Source of the DNA: Pseudomonas hunanensis | Lineage (GTDB): Bacteria > Pseudomonadota > Gammaproteobacteria > Pseudomonadales > Pseudomonadaceae | Length of the DNA: 64,000 bases | Reading direction: 5' to 3' | Assembly: GCF_013393325.1 (NCBI RefSeq) | Contig: NZ_QJRC01000094.1 | Location: 62,001-126,000 of the forward strand | Shown here: in pieces, positions 19,740 through 27,343 of the stretch | Position numbering within the stretch: the first letter of the stretch is position 1 | Layout of the letters: the number at the start of each line of letters is the position of its first letter | Notes under the pieces: generated by a model | Database searches by the model: none | Told to the model about the DNA's origin: nothing | The model's input: only the letters and a program-made list of their open reading frames with translations | Made by a program: the position numbers and the translations under genes

Positions 19740-20954
19740 TCAATGGCTGTGCTCGGCCGAGCCTTTGCCCAGCTCCGACTTGAGGACAAAGCTGCCGGCG
19801 GCCGCTACCTGAGTACCGGCGGCCAGGCCGCTGAGAATCTCTACCTGGCCAGCATCGCGGCGGCCAGTCGTTACCGGGCGGGCCTCGAAGCCTTCCTCGG
19901 TGCGGGCAAACACCACGGTCTGTTCTTCCCAGGTTTGCAGGGCGTTTTCCGGCACCGTCACGGCGGCCTTGAAGCGCTCGACGCTGACAGCAATGTTGAC
20001 GAACAGCCCTGGGCGCCAGGCCCCGTTGGGGTTGGCCAGGGTGGCGCGCACGGTAGCGGCGCGGTTCTGCTCACCGAGCAGGCTGCCGACGTAGTTGACC
20101 TTGCCCTCGACCTGGGCGCCCAGGTCCGGCGCACTGACCGTGACATCGCGGCCAGTCACGACCTTGCCAAGGTCACGCGGGGCCACGGCGAAGGTGGCCC
20201 ACACACGGCTCAAGTCAGACAGGGTGAAAGCGTTGCTGGTCTCGTCAACCACTTCGCCTGCAGTCAGGTGCTTTTCCACGACCACCGCATCGAATGGCGC
20301 ACGTAGCTCATAGCGGTTACCGGCACCGGCCGGGCCCACGGCGGCGACCTTCTGCCGGGCGTTGGCCAAGGCGATCTCGGCCTCCTGCAATGCCTGGCGC
20401 GCCTGCAGGTAATCCTGCTCGGCGCTGATGCGCTCCTGCCACAGTTGCTGTTCACGCTGGAAGGTCAGCCGCGCCAGCTCCAGACGACGCTGGGCGGCCT
20501 GCTGCTCGCTGCGCAGGTCGGAGATCTGCTGGCTGGCGATCACCGCCAGCACCTGGCCGCGCTTGACCGCCTGGCCCAGCTCGGCGTGCACCGCCTCGAC
20601 GACGCCCGGCACACGGGGGACGACGTGGGCGGTACGGTCCTCGTCAAAGCGGATTTCACCTGGGAAGCTGATGGCGATGCCCAACTCACGGGGGCCTGCG
20701 GCAGCCAGTTGCACGCCGGCGGCTTCGATCTGGGCGATGGACAGGTGCAGCTGGCCTTCTTCTTCAGCGTGCCCCTCCTCGGCATGGCCCTCAGTGGCCT
20801 GCTCTGCGGCGTGGCCGTGGCTGTCTTGGCCATGATCGTCGTGCCGGGCTTCGGCTTTCGACGCCTGGCCGAGGTTGCCGGTCCAGGCCAGGCCGCCAAG
20901 GCCGAGTGCGGCGACGGCGGCGGCCAGAAGGGCTAGCTTGCGTGGGTTAGTCAT
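19740..20954 (-). CDS. czcB: CzcB-type periplasmic adaptor (membrane fusion protein)
   Basis: The 404-aa protein has an N-terminal signal anchor (about residues 7-26), then a His/Glu/Asp-rich linker at about 37-70 with repeats such as 'DDHGQDSHGH' and 'EGHAEEGHAEEE', probably a metal-binding tail. Lipoyl/hairpin segments ('RVPGVVEAVHAELGQAVKRGQVL'), a coiled-coil hairpin and a C-terminal membrane-proximal domain follow. It ends 'SAEHSH'. It links the RND pump to the outer-membrane channel. Its start overlaps the czcC stop by 8 bases. Confidence 0.94.
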   Translation of the reverse strand: MTNPRKLALLAAAVAALGLGGLAWTGNLGQASKAEARHDDHGQDSHGHAAEQATEGHAEEGHAEEEGQLHLSIAQIEAAGVQLAAAGPRELGIAISFPGEIRFDEDRTAHVVPRVPGVVEAVHAELGQAVKRGQVLAVIASQQISDLRSEQQAAQRRLELARLTFQREQQLWQERISAEQDYLQARQALQEAEIALANARQKVAAVGPAGAGNRYELRAPFDAVVVEKHLTAGEVVDETSNAFTLSDLSRVWATFAVAPRDLGKVVTGRDVTVSAPDLGAQVEGKVNYVGSLLGEQNRAATVRATLANPNGAWRPGLFVNIAVSVERFKAAVTVPENALQTWEEQTVVFARTEEGFEARPVTTGRRDAGQVEILSGLAAGTQVAAAGSFVLKSELGKGSAEHSH

Positions 20955-22200
20955 TGTTGCTCCTGCTATTCGGTGTGTTGCTCAGGCCATCGAGGTCGCC
21001 GTAGATCCGCTCGACTTGCGCGCGCGCATCGGTCGCCGAGGCCAGCGCCTCGAGGTACAGCCCGCGGGCCTCGATCAGCGTGCGCTGGGCGTCGAGTACA
21101 TCGAGAAAGGCGAACTTGCCCATTTCAAAACCGCGAGTGGCGGTATCCACGGCCTGCTGCGCAGCGGGCAGGATGGTGCGGTCATAGGCCTGCACGTCCT
21201 GCATCGCCGTGGCCCACTGGCTCACGGCACTGCGGGTTTCACTGCGCAGGCGCAGTTCCACGGCGTTGCGCAGGTCACGCGCCTGGTCGGCACGGCGCGC
21301 AGCGGCCAGTACATTGCCCTGGTTGCGGTCGAACAACGGCAACGGCATGGACAGGCCAACCACGTTCACCCGCTCACGGTCCTCACGGCTGTACTGGCTG
21401 CCAAGGCTGACGGTGAGGTTGGGAATACGCTGGGCCTTTTCCGAACCCAGGGAAGCATCGCCGCGCTCGACCTGCGCAGCGGCCAGGCGCCATTCGACGG
21501 TCTGTTCGACCTGCTCAAGCAAAGCGTCGGCGTTGGGCGCAACGCCCGGCGAAAGGTTGGCGGCCTGCAGCTGGTCGAAACCTGCCAGCGGGCTGCCGGT
21601 CAGGCGGGCCAGCGCCTGGTAGGCCACGCTGCGCTGGGTGCGTGCGCGGCGCACTTCGGCCTGGGCCTGGGCCAGTTGCACCTGGGCACGGGTGGCCTCT
21701 ACCGGCGATGACTGGCCCGCAGTGACCCGCCCTTGCACAACCCGCAGCCCGCGTTCAGTCAGTGCCTGCGACTGCTGCGCCAGCTCCAGCGCGGTCTGCG
21801 CGCGCAAGGCTGCATGAAAGGCCTGCACCACATCGGCCCGCAGGCCGTTGCGCTGGCGCTCCAGGTCGAGCTGGGCAATGGCCTGGCCAGCACCGGCCAC
21901 GGCGATACGTGCCCCGCGCTTGCCGCCCAGCTCCAGCGGTTGGCTGAGGGTGACGGTGGTGGTACTGGTGTCACGGCGGGTGTCCTCGACTTCCCAGGCC
22001 AGCTCGGGGTTGGGGAGCAACCCGGCCTGGCGCCGTTCACCTTCGGCAATGCCGATTTCGCGGCCGGCCGCAGCCAGCTCCGGGTTCTGGGCAAAGGCGG
22101 CGGCAAGCGCCTGGGGCAGGCTCAGGCTCTGGCTGGCCTGGGCGCTGGTGGCACCGGCCAGCAACAGGCAGAGCAAGGCGATCTTGCGGGGGATGGGCAC
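20947..22200 (-). CDS. czcC: CzcC-type outer-membrane efflux channel (TolC family)
   Basis: The 417-aa protein has a signal peptide (about residues 1-22, 'ATSAQAS') and two outer-membrane-efflux repeats with long coiled-coil helices, for example 'LPQALAAAFAQNPELAAAGREI' and 'RAQTALELAQQSQALTERGLRVV'. It forms the channel through which CzcAB expels metal. It is the first gene of the operon; the ATTACAA-TT-TTGTAAT palindrome 74 bases upstream is the probable site for metal-responsive activation. Confidence 0.93.
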   Translation of the reverse strand: MPIPRKIALLCLLLAGATSAQASQSLSLPQALAAAFAQNPELAAAGREIGIAEGERRQAGLLPNPELAWEVEDTRRDTSTTTVTLSQPLELGGKRGARIAVAGAGQAIAQLDLERQRNGLRADVVQAFHAALRAQTALELAQQSQALTERGLRVVQGRVTAGQSSPVEATRAQVQLAQAQAEVRRARTQRSVAYQALARLTGSPLAGFDQLQAANLSPGVAPNADALLEQVEQTVEWRLAAAQVERGDASLGSEKAQRIPNLTVSLGSQYSREDRERVNVVGLSMPLPLFDRNQGNVLAAARRADQARDLRNAVELRLRSETRSAVSQWATAMQDVQAYDRTILPAAQQAVDTATRGFEMGKFAFLDVLDAQRTLIEARGLYLEALASATDARAQVERIYGDLDGLSNTPNSRSNND

Positions 22201-22273
22201 GAATCAAGTCCTCTCGGCGAAGCGTTGGCGAGGGACTGTAGAAAGGGTTGGTTATCGGGGCGGTGGCGGCAAC

Positions 22274-22289
22274 ATTACAATTTTGTAAT
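22274..22289. promoter_or_regulatory. Palindromic operator upstream of czcCBA (metal response-regulator type)
   Basis: ATTACAA-TT-TTGTAAT is a 7-bp inverted repeat with a 2-base spacer, 74 bases before the czcC start. It has the layout of CusR/CopR/CzcR-type OmpR-family boxes (ACAA-NN-TTGT core). The cognate two-component system is not in the window. Confidence 0.6.
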
Positions 22290-22342
22290 CACCAACGCAG
22301 TTCGATAATCGCCCACTTTCCCGGTGCGAAGTGGCTGTCCAA

Positions 22343-22372
22343 TTGACGGAACTAACCAGTCAGTACAAAACT
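22343..22372 (+). promoter_or_regulatory. Putative promoter/operator of aroQ
   Basis: A TTGACG at 22343 may be a -35 element. It is followed by ACTAACCAGTCAGT (22351-22364), an imperfect palindrome of the kind bound by TetR-family repressors, and by tacaaaact as a poor -10. It lies 40-60 bases before the aroQ start. Confidence 0.35.
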
Positions 22373-22406
22373 AAGCGCATCCAACAACAACAAAGTGATG
22401 CCCGTC

Positions 22407-22856
22407 ATGAAGCCCCTTATTCTCGTGCTCAACGGCCCCAACCTGAACATGCTGGGCACCCGCGAGCCTGCCCAATACGGCCATGAAACCCTTGCCGACC
22501 TGGCTCAAGGGTGTGCCGATACTGCCCATGCCCACGGCCTGGAAATCGAATTCCGCCAAACCAACCACGAAGGCGAACTGATCGACTGGGTCCACGCCGC
22601 CCGTGGCCGTTGCGCCGGTATCGTGATCAACCCTGGCGCCTGGACCCACACATCGGTCGCCATCCGCGATGCCCTGGTGGCCAGCGAGCTGCCGGTCATC
22701 GAAGTGCACTTGTCCAACGTGCACAAGCGCGAGCCGTTCCGTCACCTGTCGTTCGTCTCTTCCATCGCCGTCGGTGTCATCTGCGGCCTGGGCAGCCATG
22801 GCTACCGCATGGCCCTGAGCCACTTCGCCGAAATGTTCCAGGAGCGCACGGCATGA
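22407..22856 (+). CDS. aroQ: Type II 3-dehydroquinate dehydratase
   Basis: This 149-aa enzyme interconverts 3-dehydroquinate and 3-dehydroshikimate. Type II signatures are complete: 'LNGPNLNMLGTREP' near the N-terminus (active-site Asn and Arg, with the Tyr in 'AQYGHETL'), 'QTNHEGELIDW' near 50, 'INPGAWTHTSVAIRDAL', 'EVHLSNVHKREPFR' with the catalytic His, and 'GLGSHGYRMAL'. The ATG at 22407 is the conserved start ('MKPLILVLNGPN'). It overlaps the next gene by 4 bases. The pairing points to quinate or shikimate catabolism as well as biosynthesis. Confidence 0.95.
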   Translation: MKPLILVLNGPNLNMLGTREPAQYGHETLADLAQGCADTAHAHGLEIEFRQTNHEGELIDWVHAARGRCAGIVINPGAWTHTSVAIRDALVASELPVIEVHLSNVHKREPFRHLSFVSSIAVGVICGLGSHGYRMALSHFAEMFQERTA

Positions 22857-23701
22857 GCCAACAAGCCATCCTCGCCGGCCTGATCGGCCGCGGCATCCAG
22901 CTGTCGCGCACCCCCGCCCTGCACGAACACGAAGGCGACGCGCAGGCCTTGCGTTACCTGTACCGCCTGATCGATGCCGACCAGTTGCAACTGGACGACA
23001 GCGCCCTGCCCGGCCTGCTTGACGCCGCGCAGCACACCGGTTTTACCGGGCTCAACATCACCTACCCATTCAAGCAGGCGATTCTGCCGTTGCTCGACGA
23101 GCTGTCCGACGAAGCCCGTGGCATCGGTGCGGTGAACACCGTGGTGCTCAAGGACGGCAAGCGGGTCGGCCACAACACCGATTGCCTGGGTTTTGCCGAG
23201 GGCTTGCGCCGTGGCCTGCCCGACGTCGCGCGGCGCCAGGTGGTGCAGATGGGCGCTGGCGGTGCAGGCTCGGCCGTGGCCCATGCCCTGCTGGGTGAAG
23301 GAGTCGAGCGGCTGGTGCTGTTCGAAGTGGACGCTGCCCGTGCACAGGCATTGGTAGACAACCTGAACGCTCATTTCGGCGCCGGTCGTTCCGTGGTCGG
23401 CACGGACCTGGCCACGGCATTGGCCGAAGCGGACGGGCTGGTCAACACCACCCCGGTGGGCATGGCCAAGCTACCGGGCACCCCACTGCCGGTAGCGTTG
23501 CTGCATGCACGCCTGTGGGTGGCGGAAATCATCTACTTCCCCCTGGAGACCGAACTGCTGCGCGCGGCCCGGGCACTGGGTTGCCGCACCCTGGATGGCA
23601 GCAACATGGCCGTGTTCCAGGCGGTGAAGGCGTTCGAGCTGTTCAGCGGGCAACAGGCGGATGCGGCACGGATGCAGGCGCATTTCGCCAGCTTCACCTG
23701 A
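22853..23701 (+). CDS. Shikimate/quinate dehydrogenase
   Basis: The 282-aa protein belongs to the AroE/YdiB family. The substrate site is visible as 'GIQLSRTPALHE' (about residues 12-23, S-x-S/T-P motif), 'NITYPFKQ' with the catalytic Lys (about 66-73) and 'NTDCLGF' with the catalytic Asp (about 103-109). The Rossmann loop is 'GAGGAGSAV' (about 130-138). It oxidises shikimate or quinate with NAD(P). Start ATG 22853 overlaps the aroQ stop, so the two are coupled. The 'SRTP' in place of the biosynthetic 'SxSP' favours the quinate/shikimate catabolic subgroup over housekeeping AroE. Confidence 0.9.
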   Translation: MSQQAILAGLIGRGIQLSRTPALHEHEGDAQALRYLYRLIDADQLQLDDSALPGLLDAAQHTGFTGLNITYPFKQAILPLLDELSDEARGIGAVNTVVLKDGKRVGHNTDCLGFAEGLRRGLPDVARRQVVQMGAGGAGSAVAHALLGEGVERLVLFEVDAARAQALVDNLNAHFGAGRSVVGTDLATALAEADGLVNTTPVGMAKLPGTPLPVALLHARLWVAEIIYFPLETELLRAARALGCRTLDGSNMAVFQAVKAFELFSGQQADAARMQAHFASFT

Positions 23702-23766
23702 CGGTTATCAGCGGCAAGCCCGCGAACGCTGAACTGTAGCGGCGATGAGGCCGGAACTGACCGCCT

Positions 23767-23967
23767 ATGCTTGAAGTCAGTCCCTTTATGCGCACGTCCA
23801 TGAAGACCTCCATCGCCCTCGCCATCCTGGCCCTGATCGCCGCCGCCGCCCTGCTCGGCTCACCGTGGATGAACCAGCGCTTCCACATGCCTGCAGAAAA
23901 ACCCCAGGCTCAACAACGCGAAACGGCCGGGTCCCCAAGGGAGCCGGCCGTTTCCAAACGCGAGTGA
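23767..23967 (+). CDS. Small hypothetical membrane protein (uncertain)
   Basis: This frame encodes up to 66 residues with one hydrophobic helix ('IALAILALIAAAALLGSPW') and a short charged tail. Starts at 23767, 23788 and 23800 are all possible. The last 16 codons overlap the terminator hairpin of the facing permease gene, so the true 3' end and even the gene itself are uncertain. It lies just after the shikimate dehydrogenase gene. Confidence 0.4.
   Translation: MLEVSPFMRTSMKTSIALAILALIAAAALLGSPWMNQRFHMPAEKPQAQQRETAGSPREPAVSKRE
23920..23954 (-). terminator. Terminator of the amino-acid permease gene
   Basis: An 11-bp perfect stem (gaaacggccgg / ccggccgtttc) with a 13-base loop lies 17 bases after the permease stop codon on the minus strand and ends in a short T-run. 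Confidence 0.75.
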
Positions 23968-23970
23968 CGC

Positions 23971-25383
23971 TTAGTGCTGCTTGCTGCCAGAGCGGATCTG
24001 GTGCACCACACCCATTGCCACCACGATCGCCGCAGCGATACCGGTAGAGATCACCAGGATCTGGTAGTCAGGCATGAAGGCCATGGTGACCAGGGCGGCC
24101 ACGATGAACGCGATCACCAGGTAGGTCAGCCACGGGAACAGCCACATCTTCAGGCGTACTTCCTTGCCCTCGGCAATCAGCTTGCGGCGCATGCGCAGTT
24201 GCGAGAAGGCGATGACCAGGTACACCAGCAGGGCGATCATGCCAGTGGTGTTCATCAGGGTGTCCAGTACGTCTTTCGGGCGCAGGGTCTCGCTGAAGTT
24301 GATCAGCGCACACACCACGGCCACGGCGCACGAGCCCATGATCGCGTACACCGGTACACCGGTGCCGGCGCGGGTGATCTTGAAGAACGACGGCGCGTCG
24401 CCACGCTGGGCCAGGGAGAACAGCATGCGCGAGGCGGTGTAGTGGCCGGAGATCAGGCAGCTGCTCACCGAGGTCAGCACCACGAAGTTCATCAGCAGTT
24501 CGGCATACGGCACGCCCAGCAGTTCCAGGGTACGGCGGTAGGCACCGTAGCCGGAGACGCCCAGGTGCGGGTCGTTCCACGGTACCAGGCAGACGATCAG
24601 GAAGATCGAGCCGACGTAGAACAGGCACACACGCCAAACCACCGAGTTGGTCGCCTTGACGATCTGCGCCGCAGGGTCCTTGGCTTCGGAGGCCGCGATC
24701 GTGACGATTTCGGCGCCAAGGAAGGCGAACATCACCCCGAGCAGGGCACCGATCACGGTGGTGATGCCATTGGGCATGAAGCCTTCGGCGGTGAGATGGC
24801 TGATGCCACGCACCTCACCGAACTGCCAGACGTTCATCACGGCAGCGGTACACACGATCAGGAAGCAGACGATCGCAATCACCTTGATCAAGGCGAACCA
24901 GAACTCGAACTCACCGTAGTGCTTGACGTTGAAGAAGTTGACGGTGATCAGCAGCAGGGTCGTGGCCAGCACGAACACGTTGACACTGACGTCAGGGAAG
25001 AAGCCATGCAGGATCTTGCCCGCCACATAGGCTTCCCAGGCCATGAGGATGACCCAGTACCACCAATACAGCCAGCCGATGGTGAAACCGGCCCAACGGC
25101 CAATGGCGCGGTCGGCGTAGGTGGAGAACGAGCCGGTGTCTGGCGAGGAAGTCGCCATTTCACCCAGCATGCGCATGATCAGCACCACCAGGATGCCGCC
25201 TGCCAGATAGGCCAGGACAGCGGCTGGGCCGGCGCTGTGGATCACGCTGCCGGAACCGACGAACAAGGCGCCGCCAATAACCCCGGCGATCGACATCATC
25301 GTCAGGTGGCGCGACTTCAGCGAGGCACTGAGCTTGCTCTCGTGCCCGCTTTTCGCGGTGGTGGTTGTGGATGTTGCGTCCAT
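23971..25383 (-). CDS. Amino-acid permease of the APC family (GabP/AnsP-like)
   Basis: The 470-aa protein has twelve membrane helices. The APC signature 'MMSIAGVIGGALFVGSGSVI' is in TM1 (about residues 29-48), followed by 'VLIMRMLGEMATSSPDTGSFSTYA' in the consensus GEMA/P-GS region. It imports an amino acid or GABA by proton symport. The gene diverges from a MocR/GntR regulator 325 bases away, the classic arrangement for a regulator of amine or amino-acid use. The specific substrate is not readable. Confidence 0.9.
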   Translation of the reverse strand: MDATSTTTTAKSGHESKLSASLKSRHLTMMSIAGVIGGALFVGSGSVIHSAGPAAVLAYLAGGILVVLIMRMLGEMATSSPDTGSFSTYADRAIGRWAGFTIGWLYWWYWVILMAWEAYVAGKILHGFFPDVSVNVFVLATTLLLITVNFFNVKHYGEFEFWFALIKVIAIVCFLIVCTAAVMNVWQFGEVRGISHLTAEGFMPNGITTVIGALLGVMFAFLGAEIVTIAASEAKDPAAQIVKATNSVVWRVCLFYVGSIFLIVCLVPWNDPHLGVSGYGAYRRTLELLGVPYAELLMNFVVLTSVSSCLISGHYTASRMLFSLAQRGDAPSFFKITRAGTGVPVYAIMGSCAVAVVCALINFSETLRPKDVLDTLMNTTGMIALLVYLVIAFSQLRMRRKLIAEGKEVRLKMWLFPWLTYLVIAFIVAALVTMAFMPDYQILVISTGIAAAIVVAMGVVHQIRSGSKQH

Positions 25384-25708
25384 CAGTTGTGTACCCCGTG
25401 CTTCTTTTTATCCAAGGAAAACTGTGAAACCCCGATGGCTGGCGATTTCACCTGTACATCAGTGCTAATGCGGGCAGGATGGTGTGAACAAACACACGCA
25501 GGCCCTCCATGGCGGCCTGCTGACGCGCCCCAGGGCGACTGCCTGGCGCGAACTGAACATGCTTTATGTGGCGATATCCGACACCTAATGTAAAAATGTC
25601 CGACGCAGAGAGCCATGCACAGTGGCATGAATCTCGCACTGCACTGTACAGGTCGCCCTTGCAGTACACCCTGCAAACGCCAGGCGATACGCACCCTGAA
25701 GGCCACGA
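25384..25708. promoter_or_regulatory. Divergent promoter region between permease and MocR regulator
   Basis: This 325-base gap holds no ORF I trust. Near the MocR start are two GTACA units 18 bases apart (CTGTACAG at 25644-25651 and cagtacac at 25662-25669), a possible operator for the MocR protein. AT-rich stretches at about 25560-25600 could hold promoters. No terminator is present, as expected for a divergent region. Confidence 0.4.
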
Positions 25709-27133
25709 ATGTTCGAATTACATCCAGACTCCTCAACCCCGCTGGTCAACCAGATCATCGACGGGCTGCGCGAGCTGATCGACAACCAGACCCTCAAGCC
25801 AGGCGCCAAGGTCCCGTCGATCCGCGCCTTTGCCGCGAGCTATTCGGTGAGCACCTTCACCGTGGTCGAGGCCTACGACCGGCTGGTCGCCCAAGGGCTG
25901 TTGGTGAGCCGTGGCAATGCGGGGTTCTTCGTCAACCGTGCGGCGGGCGAACTGCTGGAGCAGCACAACGCCGAGGCCGACACCAGTCGACCAACGTTCA
26001 ACTCCGAGTGGTACCTGCAGCAGATCTTCGAAATCCGCCAACTGCCGTACAAGCCGGGGTGCGGCTGGCTGCCCAACGACTGGATGTACGAGGACGGCCT
26101 GCGCCGTGGCCTGCGCCAGGTAGCCGGCAGCCCACTGGAACTGTCGGGCTACGGCGACCCCATGGGCCTGATGGAGCTGCGGGCACTGACTGCGCAGAAC
26201 CTGCAACAGGAGCTGTCGATCGTCGCCAACCCGGCGCAGCTGATGCTCACCCACGGCGCCAGCCAGGCCCTGGACCTGGCCGCACGCACGCTGGTGCGCC
26301 CTGGCGACGTGGTGCTGGTGGACGACCCCGGCTACCCCAACCTGATGAGCATCCTGCGCACCCAGGGCGCCACCCTGGTCGGCGTGCCGCGCACCCCCGC
26401 CGGCTACGACCTGAACCAGCTGGAGCAGCTGCTTACCCACCACCGCCCAACCGCGTTCTTCACCCAGCCGCACCTGCACAGCCCGACCTGCTCGCGCACC
26501 CCACTGCCGCAGTTGCACCGGCTGTTGCAACTGGCCAGCCAGCACGGTTTCCGCCTTGTGGAGAACAACCTGTACGCCGACATGGTCACCGAGCCGCAAC
26601 CGTGCCTGGCCAGCCTCGACCACTTGCAACAGGTGGTGTACGTGGGTAGTTACTCCAAGAGCATTTCACCCAACGTGCGGGTCGGCTACATGCTGGCCAA
26701 CCCCGAACTGATGCAGAAATTGCTGCACCTGAAAATGCGCTCGGGCCTGACCACCTCGCAGGTGATGGAGCGGGTGGTGTACGCGGCGATCATCGACGGC
26801 CGCTGGCGCAAGCACCTCAAGCGCCTGCGCCAGCGCCTGGCCGAAGCCCATCAGGAAGTTGGCCGGCATTTGCATCGATTGGGCTTTGAACTGTTCACCG
26901 AATCGGATGAGGGCATGTACATCTGGACCCGCCACCCGGCGATTCCCGACAGCGCGGCGTTGCTGGATGACGCGCTGGAAAAAGGCATCATGCTCGGGCC
27001 TGGTCAGTTGTTCATGGTCGATGCCAAGGCCACCGGGTGGATGCGGTTCAATGTGGCGTTCAGTACCGATCCGGCGATGTGGGAGTTGCTGGAGAAGGTC
27101 TTCGTCAAGCATGTGCGGCGGGGTGGGATGTAG
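25709..27133 (+). CDS. MocR-type transcriptional regulator (GntR HTH + aminotransferase domain)
   Basis: The 474-aa protein has an N-terminal GntR-type winged helix ('LKPGAKVPSIRAFAASYSVSTFTVVEAYDRL', about residues 29-60). A type I aminotransferase-like domain follows, with the PLP-binding lysine in 'SYSKS' (Lys317) and 'PGYPNL' near 210. Such proteins sense PLP and an amine or amino acid and switch on catabolic or PLP-related genes. It probably controls the divergent permease. The length is normal. Confidence 0.93.
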   Translation: MFELHPDSSTPLVNQIIDGLRELIDNQTLKPGAKVPSIRAFAASYSVSTFTVVEAYDRLVAQGLLVSRGNAGFFVNRAAGELLEQHNAEADTSRPTFNSEWYLQQIFEIRQLPYKPGCGWLPNDWMYEDGLRRGLRQVAGSPLELSGYGDPMGLMELRALTAQNLQQELSIVANPAQLMLTHGASQALDLAARTLVRPGDVVLVDDPGYPNLMSILRTQGATLVGVPRTPAGYDLNQLEQLLTHHRPTAFFTQPHLHSPTCSRTPLPQLHRLLQLASQHGFRLVENNLYADMVTEPQPCLASLDHLQQVVYVGSYSKSISPNVRVGYMLANPELMQKLLHLKMRSGLTTSQVMERVVYAAIIDGRWRKHLKRLRQRLAEAHQEVGRHLHRLGFELFTESDEGMYIWTRHPAIPDSAALLDDALEKGIMLGPGQLFMVDAKATGWMRFNVAFSTDPAMWELLEKVFVKHVRRGGM

Positions 27134-27302
27134 GGGCGGTGTTGTTCCGGGATGTTCGCCTTGGCATTTTCGGCGCCAGTCAAATCGAGTTCCTATCAGG
27201 CCCGTGACGGGAGTAGGCCAAACCAAACTTTTGAGGCGGCACGCCCATATCCGCGGCTTAACGAAACAATTCCATCTTAGCAAGCCCGACTTTACTCTAG
27301 AA

Positions 27303-27343
27303 CATTTCACTCTCCCGAACCCAGTGATCAGGAGAGTGAAATG
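27303..27343 (+). promoter_or_regulatory. 13-bp perfect hairpin covering the ribosome site and start codon of the bacteriocin gene
   Basis: CATTTCACTCTCC (27303-27315) pairs perfectly with GGAGAGTGAAATG (27331-27343), with a 15-base loop. The second arm contains the whole ribosome-binding site (ggagag) and the ATG. In the mRNA this would hide the start and hold translation low until opened. It could alternatively be a DNA operator. Confidence 0.65.

Noticed and set aside
23974..25593. Plus-strand open frame of 539 codons opposite the amino-acid permease
   Set aside because: Antisense to a well-defined permease, biased composition (His, Asp, Gln), no ribosome site.
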